Notes under the pieces: model-generated
The model's database searches: none
What the model saw: only the letters and a program-made list of their open reading frames with translations
What the model was told of the DNA's origin: nothing
Source of the DNA: Rhodobacteraceae bacterium NBU2976
Lineage (GTDB): Bacteria; Pseudomonadota; Alphaproteobacteria; Rhodobacterales; Rhodobacteraceae
DNA: 64,000 nucleotides
Assembly: GCA_023630215.1 (NCBI GenBank)
Contig: JALPRQ010000001.1
Coordinates: 1,054,001-1,118,000, forward strand
Direction: 5' to 3'
Program-made: the position numbers and the translations under genes
Shown here: piece by piece, positions 1-8,346 of the stretch
Position numbering within the stretch: the first letter of the stretch is position 1
How the letters are laid out: every line of letters starts with the position of its first letter

Positions 1-2
1 AA

Positions 3-284
3 ATGTCTCGGATATTTTCGACCTTTCAGGATGTGAAACAGTTCAGCCCCAACCCAACGGCACATTTCTATCATGTCTGGTATTGCCGGAACGTCGTCTT
101 TGCGGCGGGAACCGGACACCGGCGTATCAGTCTGCGATTGCCGCCTTTTCTGTCTGCTCAAGCGATGGAGCATCGGTGTGCGACGGCCATATCTGGATTG
201 GTTGACTGGTTCGATTTCTCGCCATTTCATGACGGATTTGATGATTGGGCCATGGCCGCCTATCGCGCTGCACAGGATCTCTGA
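3..284 (+). CDS. Hypothetical protein, possibly cut by the window edge
   Basis: A 93-codon open frame begins almost at the window edge, so the true start may lie upstream. I do not recognise the family. The C-terminal third is rich in aromatic and acidic residues (WFDFSPFHDGFDDWAM), which looks like protein rather than random sequence, but no motif is diagnostic. A second overlapping frame (73-303) is less protein-like. No ribosome site can be judged because only two bases precede the first ATG. It could be the tail of a longer gene or a non-coding stretch. Confidence 0.3.
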   Translation: MSRIFSTFQDVKQFSPNPTAHFYHVWYCRNVVFAAGTGHRRISLRLPPFLSAQAMEHRCATAISGLVDWFDFSPFHDGFDDWAMAAYRAAQDL

Positions 285-385
285 TCCGGGCCCATCAAAC
301 TAATGCTTGTTTTGCGAAGGGGCAGACTGTCATACTCCGGTCTAGTCTTAGCCAGTTCCACAGAAACTTATAAAAAGGGGACGGG

Positions 386-1414
386 TTGTTGACTAGCTTC
401 AGTAAACTGCTTCAAAAATGTAAAACCACGTTAACAAAAGTTCACCGAGGGATCGACAAATCCGTCAAGTCGATCAACACGGTGAAGGACGTGGACGGTG
501 ATATTCAACTGATCGCCCAAGCCGAGGAGGATGCCTCGACCGCCGTCAATGATGGCGAGCCGATTGTCGAACTCGCCGCGATGATCCCGATTCCGGCGAT
601 GGAGGCGCTGCGCCCCATTGATACATTGCTGAAAGATGCGAAGCCGATTTTCAAGGATGTGCTGACCCCGGGCGTCAATGCGATTGCCTCGGCTGTCAGT
701 TTGATTGCCGGTATCCTGGTGCCTTTGCTGGTGTTGCTTGATCGACGTCAGAAACAGACAAATGATTTTGAACATTCGCTCGACAACGCGATGTCTGTGA
801 CAGACCAGATCGATTCACGATATCCCAACCCCAAAGATATCCCCACGGACTTACATGGGTTCATGACCCAGATCGAAACGGCGCTGCAAAATATTGACAC
901 TGACCTTGATAAGATTGGTGGCGCGATGGATCAGATCACTAATGGACTGGCCCCCCTTGACCCGGTTGACGACCTGAACGCGATCCTTACACCAATCGTC
1001 AACCTTGCCCGAACACCTCTGCAATTGTTGCACAGCTTGTTGGCCAAAACCGACAAAACCATGAAAAGTCTGGATAAAGTCGGCAAGAAATTCGATGAAT
1101 ATGGGCATATGGCGCTGTCAGAGATCAAATCGGCATTAAGCAAGGCGCATATCGACACATCTTTCATCAACACGATTGAAACCAAGGTAAACGGGGCGGT
1201 CAAGGATTTGATCAACAAGATCGAATCCCCGATTAATCGAATGCGCCAGATCGCCGAGAGCAAATTGAAAGGGTTGAAAGACCCGCTGACAACATTGGTC
1301 GAAAATGTAAATGCGCTTGATACGCATCTGACCGGGGCGCTTGATCCGATTAAGGGTCATCTGGATGACTATGTGGCGGCAGCGGCGCGACATGATATTC
1401 ATCCAAAACCCTGA
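386..1414 (+). CDS. Orphan helical protein with one hydrophobic segment
   Basis: A 342-residue protein of unknown function. The start is a TTG (a second TTG follows directly), preceded by a purine-rich AAAAAGGGGACGGG stretch; no ATG lies near. The sequence is almost wholly predicted helix, with many Asp/Lys/Leu heptad-like runs that suggest coiled coil. One clear hydrophobic stretch (about residues 94-114, ending in LVPLLVLLDRR) could be a membrane helix or the core of a helical bundle. No enzyme motif is visible. It stands alone: the next gene converges on it across a shared terminator. The layout resembles long helical bundle or pore-like proteins, but that is only an impression. Confidence 0.7.
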   Translation: MLTSFSKLLQKCKTTLTKVHRGIDKSVKSINTVKDVDGDIQLIAQAEEDASTAVNDGEPIVELAAMIPIPAMEALRPIDTLLKDAKPIFKDVLTPGVNAIASAVSLIAGILVPLLVLLDRRQKQTNDFEHSLDNAMSVTDQIDSRYPNPKDIPTDLHGFMTQIETALQNIDTDLDKIGGAMDQITNGLAPLDPVDDLNAILTPIVNLARTPLQLLHSLLAKTDKTMKSLDKVGKKFDEYGHMALSEIKSALSKAHIDTSFINTIETKVNGAVKDLINKIESPINRMRQIAESKLKGLKDPLTTLVENVNALDTHLTGALDPIKGHLDDYVAAAARHDIHPKP

Positions 1415-1433
1415 CTCGAAGAGCGCAAACAAA

Positions 1434-1457
1434 AAAAGCGCCCCGAAGGGCGCTTTT
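1434..1457. terminator. Bidirectional rho-independent terminator
   Basis: AAAAGCGCCC, a short GA loop, then GGGCGCTTTT. The stem is flanked by A's on the left and T's on the right, so it can stop transcription from both the orphan gene and the converging bioY. Confidence 0.85.
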
Positions 1458-1476
1458 AAATCCGTATTAATCGGGA

Positions 1477-2085
1477 TCAGACGCGGGCTTTGCCGACCAG
1501 TTTCCACAGGGTCGGAAGCAGGATTGCTGCCAGAACCAGCTTGATTGCATCGCCGATCAGGAATGGCACCATGCCTTTGGTCACGGCTGTCGCCAGCGTG
1601 AAATCATAAAGATGCATCAGCCAGGAAACACCCGGGATATAGATCAGCGCGGTGCCGATCAGCATTGCGACGCCCATCATCAAAACGTTGCGGTCCCAAC
1701 CCCGTCGTGCGGCCAATCCCAAGGCGACAATCGCCAGAACATACCCAACCAGATATCCACCCGTGCTGCCCATCATATAAGTGGTGCCGTTCAGTTCCGC
1801 ATTTGATCCGGCAAACACGTCATATCCAAACGCGCCGATCAGCAAATAGCCGACAATCGTTGCCAGCCCAAGGCGAGGACCATAGGCCGCGCCGATGGTG
1901 AGCACGCCAAACGTGCCCAGCGTAAGTGGAACCGGCGTATAAGGGATATCAACGGCGATTTTTGCCGATACGGTCATCAGCACGATCCCCAAGATAACCA
2001 GCGCTGCGCGTTTGACCCACAGCTGGGTTCCGTCTGCGGACCAGATTTCTTCGGTTAATACTCTGTCATAAGTTGCAGTTGCCAT
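1477..2085 (-). CDS. bioY: Biotin transporter BioY
   Basis: A 202-residue membrane protein, the substrate-binding (S) component of ECF-type biotin uptake. After a short cytoplasmic N-terminus there are about six hydrophobic helices. The family's conserved stretch is seen in VDIPYTPVPLTLGTFGVL near residue 45 and in the glycine-rich GSTGGYLVGY near residue 107. The length matches the BioY family. No bioM or bioN lies beside it, which is common in alphaproteobacteria, where BioY can work alone or with shared energising subunits. It is divergent from dgkA; I did not find a BioR-like operator in the gap. It ends at the terminator shared with the orphan gene. Confidence 0.93.
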   Translation of the reverse strand: MATATYDRVLTEEIWSADGTQLWVKRAALVILGIVLMTVSAKIAVDIPYTPVPLTLGTFGVLTIGAAYGPRLGLATIVGYLLIGAFGYDVFAGSNAELNGTTYMMGSTGGYLVGYVLAIVALGLAARRGWDRNVLMMGVAMLIGTALIYIPGVSWLMHLYDFTLATAVTKGMVPFLIGDAIKLVLAAILLPTLWKLVGKARV

Positions 2086-2186
2086 GAACGACCCCCTTCA
2101 TTTCGGTTGAACTTCGTTTCGCATGGTTGGCGGCTTATGTGCAAGAGCCTAGAGGCCAATGGGCGAAGAATTTCCCTTGGCACGAC

Positions 2187-2196
2187 ACAAATTTGT
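2187..2196. promoter_or_regulatory. Palindrome in the bioY-dgkA divergent region
   Basis: ACAAATTTGT is a perfect 10-base palindrome lying 15 bases before the dgkA ATG, inside the gap between two divergent genes. It could be an operator. It is short, so chance is a fair alternative. Confidence 0.2.
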
Positions 2197-2211
2197 CGCA
2201 ATAGTGCGCCG

Positions 2212-2574
2212 ATGTTTGCCTTTATCAAGAAACTGCTTACGCGCAACACCAACGCGACAATCTGGTCGCTACAGGGGATATGGTCGGCCTATAAAACCGA
2301 AGATGGCATGCGCCAATGGACGGTTGTGTCCCTGTTACTGACCATCGTTATGTTCGTGCTGGATCTTAGCGGGGTTGAACGGGCGGTGCTGATGCTGGCA
2401 ACCTGGAATATCGTGTTGATGGAACTGGCCAATACCGGTCTGGAGTCCGTGGTAAACCGCATTTCCGAAGATTTGCACCCATTGTCCAAGAAAGCCAAGG
2501 ATATCGGCAGTGGCATGGTGTTCTTTGCCATTGTTCTGGCGGCGATCATCTGGCTGCTGATCCTGTTCGGGTAG
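2212..2574 (+). CDS. dgkA: Diacylglycerol kinase (prokaryotic type)
   Basis: A 120-residue integral membrane kinase that phosphorylates diacylglycerol to phosphatidate, recycling lipid released in envelope synthesis. I chose the ATG at 2212 because family members begin just before the amphipathic helix (MFAFIKKLLTRNTN here) and are about 120 residues long; the open frame extends further upstream without similarity. The family signature is clear in ELANTGLESVVNRI (residues 76-89), which carries the two catalytic glutamates of the E-x6-E pattern. Three membrane helices follow the usual DgkA plan. It is a single gene, convergent with exonuclease III. Confidence 0.93.
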   Translation: MFAFIKKLLTRNTNATIWSLQGIWSAYKTEDGMRQWTVVSLLLTIVMFVLDLSGVERAVLMLATWNIVLMELANTGLESVVNRISEDLHPLSKKAKDIGSGMVFFAIVLAAIIWLLILFG

Positions 2575-2599
2575 GTTGCCCTTCAACCGCTGAAACGCC

Positions 2600-2623
2600 G
2601 TCAATTGCCGCGTGGCAATTGAC
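2600..2623. terminator. Hairpin between convergent dgkA and xth
   Basis: GTCAATTGCC, loop GCGT, GGCAATTGAC: a perfect 10-base inverted repeat between two convergent stop codons. There is no T run on either side, so it may act as an RNA 3'-end stabiliser rather than a classic terminator. Confidence 0.6.
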
Positions 2624-2637
2624 AGAAACCGCGCCGT

Positions 2638-3414
2638 TTATGCCGGTATATCCAGTTCCACCCAGATCGGCACATGGTCCGAGGGTTTTTCGCGACCGCG
2701 CATGTGGCGGTCAATCTGACAGTCGTTCAAACGGTCTGCTGCCTGAGGGGTCAGCAGGAAATGGTCAATGCGAATGCCATTATTCTTTGGCCAAGCGCCA
2801 GCCTGAAAGTCCCAAAACGTGTAATTCATCGGCGCGGCGGTCCGGGTGCGAAACGCATCGGTAAACCCAAGGTTCAGAATCTTGCGAAACGCGGCCAGAC
2901 TTTCCGGACGATAGAGCGCATCGCCCCACCAAGCATCGGGATCATGCACATCTTCTGCCTGCGGGATGATGTTATAGTCGCCCGCCATCAAGGCGATTTC
3001 CTCGGTCGCCAACAGGTCCTGAGCACGAGCATATAACCGCTCCATCCAAGCCAATTTATAGTCAAACTTGTCGCCCGGGACCGGATTGCCATTTGGCAAG
3101 TATAACCCACATACGCGCACGGTGTTTATTGTTGCCTCTATCCAGCGGGCTTGTGGGTCATCATCGTCGCCGGGCAGGCCGCGCACCACGTCTTCGATGG
3201 GATATCGGGACAGAATGGCGACGCCGTTAAAACTTTTTTGACCGTGCGTTTCGATATTATAGCCCAAGGATTCGATGGGTTCGCGCGGAAAATTCTCGTC
3301 GACGGATTTGATTTCCTGCAACAGGACCACGTCGGGGCGGGTTTCTTCCAGCCATGTGGTCAGATTGTCCAGCCGGGCCTTTATGCCATTGATGTTGAAC
3401 GAGGCGATACGCAC
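2638..3414 (-). CDS. xth: Exodeoxyribonuclease III (AP endonuclease)
   Basis: A 258-residue member of the exonuclease III/APE1 family, which cuts DNA 5' to abasic sites and trims 3' blocked ends in base-excision repair. Family motifs are in order: FNINGIKAR at the N-terminus, LLQEIKS (the metal-binding glutamate) near residue 33, the AGDYNI metal site near residue 142, RIDHFLLT near residue 219, and the catalytic SDHVPIWVEL at the C-terminus. The start MRIASFNINGI is the standard one. It is a lone gene on the minus strand. Confidence 0.95.
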   Translation of the reverse strand: MRIASFNINGIKARLDNLTTWLEETRPDVVLLQEIKSVDENFPREPIESLGYNIETHGQKSFNGVAILSRYPIEDVVRGLPGDDDDPQARWIEATINTVRVCGLYLPNGNPVPGDKFDYKLAWMERLYARAQDLLATEEIALMAGDYNIIPQAEDVHDPDAWWGDALYRPESLAAFRKILNLGFTDAFRTRTAAPMNYTFWDFQAGAWPKNNGIRIDHFLLTPQAADRLNDCQIDRHMRGREKPSDHVPIWVELDIPA

Positions 3415-3483
3415 ATCAAACCTTTCTTGTGAGATCGTTCGCTCTACTGATAGATGGGTCAGAAGATGAAGTGAAGTAAAGAT

Positions 3484-4377
3484 ATGAGCAAATCCAGACC
3501 CCCGTCGCGATATCTAAAGATATTTGGCGAGCGCAACACCGGAACACGCGCCCTTGTGAAGATGCTGCGTGACAGTGCGGCCTGTGTGGTCAAGACAAAC
3601 CTAAGCCGCGGTGACGCTGATCGCCCCGATTTGGAAGATCTGCGACAGAAAGTAGAACAGATGTCGCGTCGGTCGTGGCGCAAGGTCTATCTTGATGCCC
3701 TGATGGATATGGAGGTCAGTGCCGGTGGTCCGTTGCGGGTCTGGAAACACGGAATTGCCACGTGGCAATCGGACTATGCAACACGAGATATCAAGGTCGT
3801 GTTCACGGTGCGCAATCCGTATTCCTGGTTTCTGGCGCTGGCGAGGCGCCCTTATCATCGGCGTGGGCTGGCGGCGCACTCACTGATCGAATTTGCGGAT
3901 CACCCTTGGATGACGCTGGAACGCGACGGCTTGGATCGTGTGCTGGATCACCCGATGGTGCTGTGGAACGCAAAGACCGCCTCGTACGGTCCATTTCGCG
4001 AGGCCGCGGCGGCGGCCGGACTGACCACCGCGCAGATCACGTTCGAGGAGTTTGTCGCTGATCCGGTGGCAACGGTCACCGAGGTGATGACCGTGCTGGA
4101 CATTCCCATTGGTCAGATTGCCCCGCTTGAAATGTCCACCAAGGAGGATGCCCGCCCGCTGAGCCAGATCACGGAATATTATCGCACAGAACGTTGGAAG
4201 CGCTGGCTGACGCGGGATCTGGTTGCGCTTTTGACGGACAGGATTGATTGGCAGGTCGCGGCGCAATATGGGTATCAACCGCTAGATCCACAGGATTTCC
4301 CGCAAAGTCTGGATGCGCGCACCGCAATCGAGATTGCCAAAGCCGTCCCCTGGCTTGGGCAAATTGACCCGGACTAG
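3484..4377 (+). CDS. Sulfotransferase-like protein
   Basis: A 297-residue soluble protein resembling the PAPS-dependent sulfotransferase superfamily. The N-terminal KIFGERNTGTRALVKML sits where the 5'-phosphosulfate loop is expected. VFTVRNPYSWFLALARRPY (about residues 105-123) matches the family's 3'-phosphate motif (R-[DN]-P-x-x-x). The C-terminal half has the usual helical content and an aspartate/arginine-rich tail. The acceptor cannot be told; exopolysaccharide, lipid and small-molecule acceptors are all possible. The gene has no functional neighbours: it follows xth divergently and its stop overlaps that of the convergent Fe-S carrier gene by a few bases. Confidence 0.75.
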   Translation: MSKSRPPSRYLKIFGERNTGTRALVKMLRDSAACVVKTNLSRGDADRPDLEDLRQKVEQMSRRSWRKVYLDALMDMEVSAGGPLRVWKHGIATWQSDYATRDIKVVFTVRNPYSWFLALARRPYHRRGLAAHSLIEFADHPWMTLERDGLDRVLDHPMVLWNAKTASYGPFREAAAAAGLTTAQITFEEFVADPVATVTEVMTVLDIPIGQIAPLEMSTKEDARPLSQITEYYRTERWKRWLTRDLVALLTDRIDWQVAAQYGYQPLDPQDFPQSLDARTAIEIAKAVPWLGQIDPD

Positions 4378-4706
4378 ATCGAGAAACTTGTCCCGCAGCC
4401 GCAACTGGCGGTCGCGTTGGGATTGTCGATGGTGAAGCGTGCCCCGATCAGTTCGCGCGTGTAGTCAATGGTGGCGTTTTGCAAAAACGGTAGCGAGATC
4501 GGATCGATCAGCACCTTTATCCCATCTTTTTCAATGATCAGATCATCATCCGCAGGGTCGTCCAGCTTGATGTCATACTGAAATCCTGAACAGCCGCCAC
4601 CCTCGACCGCGACGCGCAGGGATTTCACCGCACCTGCCGAGGCATTGATGGCGTCGATCTGGGCAAATGCCCGGTCGGTGACTTTGGGGGGAAGCTGAAG
4701 CTCCAT
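4374..4706 (-). CDS. A-type iron-sulfur carrier (IscA/ErpA/HesB family)
   Basis: A 110-residue A-type carrier that passes Fe-S clusters to target proteins. The three conserved cysteines are visible: GGGCSGFQYDI near residue 39 and ASCGCGTSF at the C-terminus. I chose the ATG at 4706 (MELQLPPKVTD) because it gives the family length; the open frame upstream has no similarity. There is no isc or suf cluster around it, so it is probably an ErpA-like stand-alone carrier. Which of the IscA, ErpA and SufA subgroups it belongs to cannot be settled by eye. It diverges from the dGTPase gene with only 74 bases between the starts. Confidence 0.9.
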   Translation of the reverse strand: MELQLPPKVTDRAFAQIDAINASAGAVKSLRVAVEGGGCSGFQYDIKLDDPADDDLIIEKDGIKVLIDPISLPFLQNATIDYTRELIGARFTIDNPNATASCGCGTSFSI

Positions 4707-4780
4707 CTTTCGGACCTGACATGTTCGTGTTACATCGACAAATGTAAGCCCCGACAGAGGGTGTGACAAGGGTGGAACCT

Positions 4781-5938
4781 ATGACACGTGCGTTATTTTC
4801 TTGCGACCCGGACCGGTCGCGGGGGCGTCTATTCCCGGAACCCAGCTCGGCGCATCGCTCGCCGTTTCAGCGGGATCGTGACCGGATCATCCATTCCAGC
4901 GCCTTTCGCCGACTGAAACACAAGACACAGGTCTTCGTCGAGCACGAGGGCGATTATTTCCGCACCCGTCTGACCCATTCCATCGAGGTGGGGCAGGTAG
5001 CCCGCACGATTTCCGGGGCGCTGGGGCTGGATTTTGCCCTGACCGAAGCGGTGGCACTGGCGCATGATTTGGGTCATACGCCGTTCGGGCATACGGGCGA
5101 GGATGCTTTGGATGATTGCATGGCGCCTTATGGCGGGTTCGATCACAACGCACAGGCGTTGAAGATCGTGACCTCGCTGGAACGGCATTATGCCGATTTC
5201 GACGGGCTTAACCTGACTTGGGAAACGCTGGAGGGGATTGTCAAACATAATGGCCCACTGCGCGGCGAACTGCCATACGCCATTGCCGAATTCAACAAAC
5301 ATTATGATCTGGAGTTGGAAACCTATCCCAGTGCCGAGGCGCAGGTGGCCGCGATTGCCGATGACATTGCCTATAACAACCACGATCTTGATGACGGGTT
5401 GCGGGCCGGGGTGTTCACGGTCGATCAGATGATGGAATTGCCGATCATCCAGCGCGGCTTTGACGAGGTGGATGCGAAATATTCCAAGCTCGACGTCTCG
5501 CGCCGACGTCACGAAGCGTTGCGTCGCGTGTTCGGTTGGATGGTCGAGGATGTGCTGGTCGTGAGCCGTGCGCGTCTGGCCGAAAGCGGGGCGGAAAGCG
5601 CACAGGATATTCGTGATCTGGACGCCAGCGTCATCCAGTTTTCCGACAAGATGCAGGCCGAGGTGAACACCATCCGCCAATTCCTGTTCGACAATATGTA
5701 TCGCCATTGGCGGGTGCGCCGGATGCGACGCAAAGCGGCGCGCATTGTCGAGGAAATGTTCAATCTGTTTATGGACGACCCTTATCTACTCCCCCCCGAA
5801 TGGAACGCGGGCGAAGATGCAAGTGACGCCGCGCGGGCGCGGTTGATCGCGGATTATATTGCCGGCATGACGGATCGCTATGCGCTTCAGGAACATGAAA
5901 AACTGATGGACCCGACCCTAAAGGGCGTAAAGAGCTGA
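4781..5938 (+). CDS. dgt: dGTP triphosphohydrolase-like HD-domain protein
   Basis: A 385-residue HD-superfamily hydrolase of the dGTPase family, which removes triphosphate from dNTPs and helps balance nucleotide pools. N-terminal SAFRRLKHKTQVF and RLTHSIEV hold the first metal histidine, ALAHDLGHTPFGHTGE the HD pair, and IADDIAYNNHDLDDG the final metal aspartate. The ATG at 4781 is preferred over an upstream GTG because an AAGGGTGG stretch lies about 8 bases before it. Length fits the shorter dgt type 2 group. It is transcribed away from the Fe-S carrier and ends at a hairpin terminator. Confidence 0.93.
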   Translation: MTRALFSCDPDRSRGRLFPEPSSAHRSPFQRDRDRIIHSSAFRRLKHKTQVFVEHEGDYFRTRLTHSIEVGQVARTISGALGLDFALTEAVALAHDLGHTPFGHTGEDALDDCMAPYGGFDHNAQALKIVTSLERHYADFDGLNLTWETLEGIVKHNGPLRGELPYAIAEFNKHYDLELETYPSAEAQVAAIADDIAYNNHDLDDGLRAGVFTVDQMMELPIIQRGFDEVDAKYSKLDVSRRRHEALRRVFGWMVEDVLVVSRARLAESGAESAQDIRDLDASVIQFSDKMQAEVNTIRQFLFDNMYRHWRVRRMRRKAARIVEEMFNLFMDDPYLLPPEWNAGEDASDAARARLIADYIAGMTDRYALQEHEKLMDPTLKGVKS

Positions 5939-6037
5939 ATTACGACATATTCGATCTGTCAAACACCGGTCCAAGCGCGACAACTTGGGACGGCCTGTTG
6001 CCGGGGATTTCGCCTGTGTCGAATGTCTGATCCTGAG

Positions 6038-6058
6038 AAAGCCGCCTTTTGCGGCTTT
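6038..6058. terminator. Bidirectional terminator between dgt and the XRE gene
   Basis: AAAGCCGC, loop CTTTT, GCGGCTTT. A's precede and T's follow the stem, so it serves the two converging genes. Confidence 0.8.
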
Positions 6059-6060
6059 AT

Positions 6061-6813
6061 TCATTTGCCCAGCATCAACCGTTCGCTTTCGGCGTCGACC
6101 GGCAGCATCAGTTCGATGTCAAACCCTTCGACCAGCGCGTCATGGACGCTGACCAGTGAGCCGAGGATCGAGGTCAGTTTCAGACGGGATCCATCGGGAA
6201 GGCGGATGATGGCGGGGATGAAGATCGGGATGTCAGCATTCCGCGTCATGTGGGTTGGGATATGGTCGAACATACCTTGCAGGCGGGCTTCTTCGAACGC
6301 ATAGCGGATCGTGTCGTTTCGCGCTGCCGCGGACTGCAAGCGGAAATAGAAGGCGCTGCTGCATTCCTCCCAGTTTTCGATATGTTTGGTGAAGTCGGGG
6401 GAGAGGAACAGCTCCAACATATTGGTGATGTTGCCCACCATGCCAAACAGCGCAGCCGCGGGGGCGTTCATACGCAGCACATTCCAGTCCGCATCCATGA
6501 CCATCCCCGGAAACGGCCAGTGCGCAAGGACGCGATGTTCCAGCATGTCCAATGTTTCGATCACCTCGGTCGAGGTGAAGTCACGGCGGCGATAGGGGTT
6601 GGTGTAGCCCGAGCTTTCGAACAATGTGGCGCGTTGGGCAGCGGACAGCTGAAGTTCGGTCGCCAAGCGCCCGATCATCGCCTGACTGGGACTGGAGCGT
6701 CCGGTTTCCAGAAAGGAGACATGCCGCTGGGTTGATCCGAGTGCAGATGCCAATGCCTCTTGCGAGAGACCAAGATCGTTGCGCAGGGATTTCAGGTTGG
6801 CACCAAATGACAT
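6061..6813 (-). CDS. XRE-family regulator with MmyB-type ligand domain
   Basis: A 250-residue transcription regulator. Residues 1-65 form a helix-turn-helix (LKSLRNDLGLSQEALASALG followed by RHVSFLETGRSSPS, the recognition helix region). The rest resembles the MmyB-like ligand-binding, PAS-like domain (WPFPGMVMDADWNVLRMN is typical), which in characterised relatives can bind fatty acids. I chose MSFGANLKSLRND at 6813 because the frame upstream has no similarity and this start gives the standard HTH position. It is divergent from a MAPEG gene 57 bases away and lies one gene from an SDR, a common layout for this regulator type, so it probably controls one or both. Confidence 0.88.
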   Translation of the reverse strand: MSFGANLKSLRNDLGLSQEALASALGSTQRHVSFLETGRSSPSQAMIGRLATELQLSAAQRATLFESSGYTNPYRRRDFTSTEVIETLDMLEHRVLAHWPFPGMVMDADWNVLRMNAPAAALFGMVGNITNMLELFLSPDFTKHIENWEECSSAFYFRLQSAAARNDTIRYAFEEARLQGMFDHIPTHMTRNADIPIFIPAIIRLPDGSRLKLTSILGSLVSVHDALVEGFDIELMLPVDAESERLMLGK

Positions 6814-6870
6814 TATTCCCTCCGAAGGAATTGTTTTTATACCCGGCGAAGGATACCTCAACCGCACGAA

Positions 6871-7269
6871 ATGAAAATGGAGAATGTGATGCTGTTCTGG
6901 ATTTTGGCCGGGCTGGCCGTTTATGTCGCCAATGTGCTGCTGCCTGCCGCGCTGTTCTTGCCCCGCGAGGGGGTGGTTGCCCATCTGGGGGGGCGGGACA
7001 ATCTGCCGGATCCAGATCTGCTGACCGGGCGGGCGCGGCGTGCGTTACGTAACATTCAGGAAAGCCTGCCGGTGTTTCTGACGCTGGCAGTGCTGGCGTT
7101 GGTGCTTGACGGTGCGGATATGGGGCAGGCGGTGCTGGGCGCGCAAATCTGGGTGGTGGCGCGTATTGTCTATATCCCTATGTATCTGATCTCGTTCGGA
7201 CCGCTTAGATCCGTTGCTTGGACGGTGGGTGTAATCGGTAATGTCATTCAGGTTATGGCATTGGTCTGA
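6871..7269 (+). CDS. MAPEG-family membrane protein
   Basis: A 126-132-residue protein with four predicted membrane helices and the MAPEG (membrane-associated eicosanoid/glutathione metabolism) layout: RRALRNIQESLPVF near residue 57 is the conserved helix-2 region with the Arg-x-x-Asn-x-x-Glu pattern, followed by the PMYLISFGPLRSVAW region. Bacterial members are mostly uncharacterised; glutathione-linked detoxification is a guess from the family. The start is uncertain: the ATG at 6871 has no close ribosome site, while the ATG at 6889 has GGAG six bases before it. It probably shares regulation with the divergent XRE gene and the following SDR. Confidence 0.85.
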   Translation: MKMENVMLFWILAGLAVYVANVLLPAALFLPREGVVAHLGGRDNLPDPDLLTGRARRALRNIQESLPVFLTLAVLALVLDGADMGQAVLGAQIWVVARIVYIPMYLISFGPLRSVAWTVGVIGNVIQVMALV

Positions 7270-7323
7270 TTTGCATATTGTTGCGGGCTTCCTATGTTGA
7301 ACTGAAACCAACAGGAGGTCCGC

Positions 7324-8346
7324 ATGTCAGAATTGAAAACCGTCTTTGTCACCGGGGCGACGGGATATATCGCCAAACATATTGTCCTGCAGCTTTTGGA
7401 GGCGGGATATGCGGTGAAAGGGTCGGTGCGGTCAGAGAGCAAGGCCAACGAAATGAAAAGCGCGTTGGCGGAAAAGCTTTCGCCCGCGGCATTGGCGCGG
7501 TTGGAAACGGTGAAACTGGACCTGACATCGGACGAGGGTTGGGGCGAGGCGCTGAACGGGGCGGATGTTCTGTTACATACGGCCTCTCCCTTCCCGATTG
7601 TCGAGCCGAAACATCCCGATGAGCTGATCCGTCCGGCAGTTGATGGCACATTGCGGGCGCTCAATGCTGCACGGGATGCGGGGATCACGCGGGTGGTTCT
7701 GACATCGTCGAGTGCCGCGATCATGGGCACGGAATTGCAGGGGCGCGATACCTATAATGAATCCGACTGGACGGACATGGATCGCCCGAACACTCTGTCA
7801 TATGTCAAATCCAAAACCATGGCCGAACAGGCCGCGTGGGATTTCATCGAGAAGCACCCGGAAATGCAGTTGACCACGATCAATCCTGTTTTTGTGATGG
7901 GACCGGGCGTAGACGCGAATTTCGGGTCCTCGCTGGAAGTCATACAGCGGTTGGTGCAAGGCAAAGACCCGGCGATGCCCAAGCTGAGCTTTCCGATTGT
8001 GGATGTGCGCGACATTGCCTTGATGCATATCCGCGCTATGGAACGTGATGCGGCGATCGGGCGTCGGTTCATCGGGTCCAGCGAGACATTGTGGTTCAAA
8101 GATATTGCCGAAACGATGAAGGACGCCTTGCCTAACCGAAAGATTGTCACGCGCGTTGCGCCCAATTGGCTGATCCGTGTAATCGCACTGTTTGACAAAA
8201 CTATTCGGACGATTGTCCCTGATCTTGGCAAAGAGGTGAAAGTTGATGCCAGTGCGGCGCGTGAGGTTCTGGGGATTGATTTCATTCCGGCGCGCACGGC
8301 GGTCGCCGACAGCGCAACCTTCATTGAATCGAACGGCTATTACTGA
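7324..8346 (+). CDS. Extended SDR, dihydroflavonol-reductase-like
   Basis: A 340-residue NAD(P)-dependent extended short-chain dehydrogenase/reductase. The N-terminal VFVTGATGYIAKHIV is the nucleotide-binding GxxGxxG. The active-site region shows VVLTSSSAAI (serine) and SYVKSKTMAEQAAW (the YxxxK). The fold and length match the 4-dihydroflavonol/cinnamoyl-CoA reductase-like group, whose bacterial members act on varied aldehydes and ketones; the substrate here is unknown. An AGGAGG ribosome site lies 6 bases before the ATG. The gap to the MAPEG gene is 54 bases, so the two may be one transcript. Its last bases overlap a converging gene. Confidence 0.9.
   Translation: MSELKTVFVTGATGYIAKHIVLQLLEAGYAVKGSVRSESKANEMKSALAEKLSPAALARLETVKLDLTSDEGWGEALNGADVLLHTASPFPIVEPKHPDELIRPAVDGTLRALNAARDAGITRVVLTSSSAAIMGTELQGRDTYNESDWTDMDRPNTLSYVKSKTMAEQAAWDFIEKHPEMQLTTINPVFVMGPGVDANFGSSLEVIQRLVQGKDPAMPKLSFPIVDVRDIALMHIRAMERDAAIGRRFIGSSETLWFKDIAETMKDALPNRKIVTRVAPNWLIRVIALFDKTIRTIVPDLGKEVKVDASAAREVLGIDFIPARTAVADSATFIESNGYY

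Noticed and set aside
2086-2211. A BioR operator controlling bioY
   Set aside because: The gap contains no TTATCTATAA-like sequence; only an unrelated ACAAATTTGT palindrome is present.
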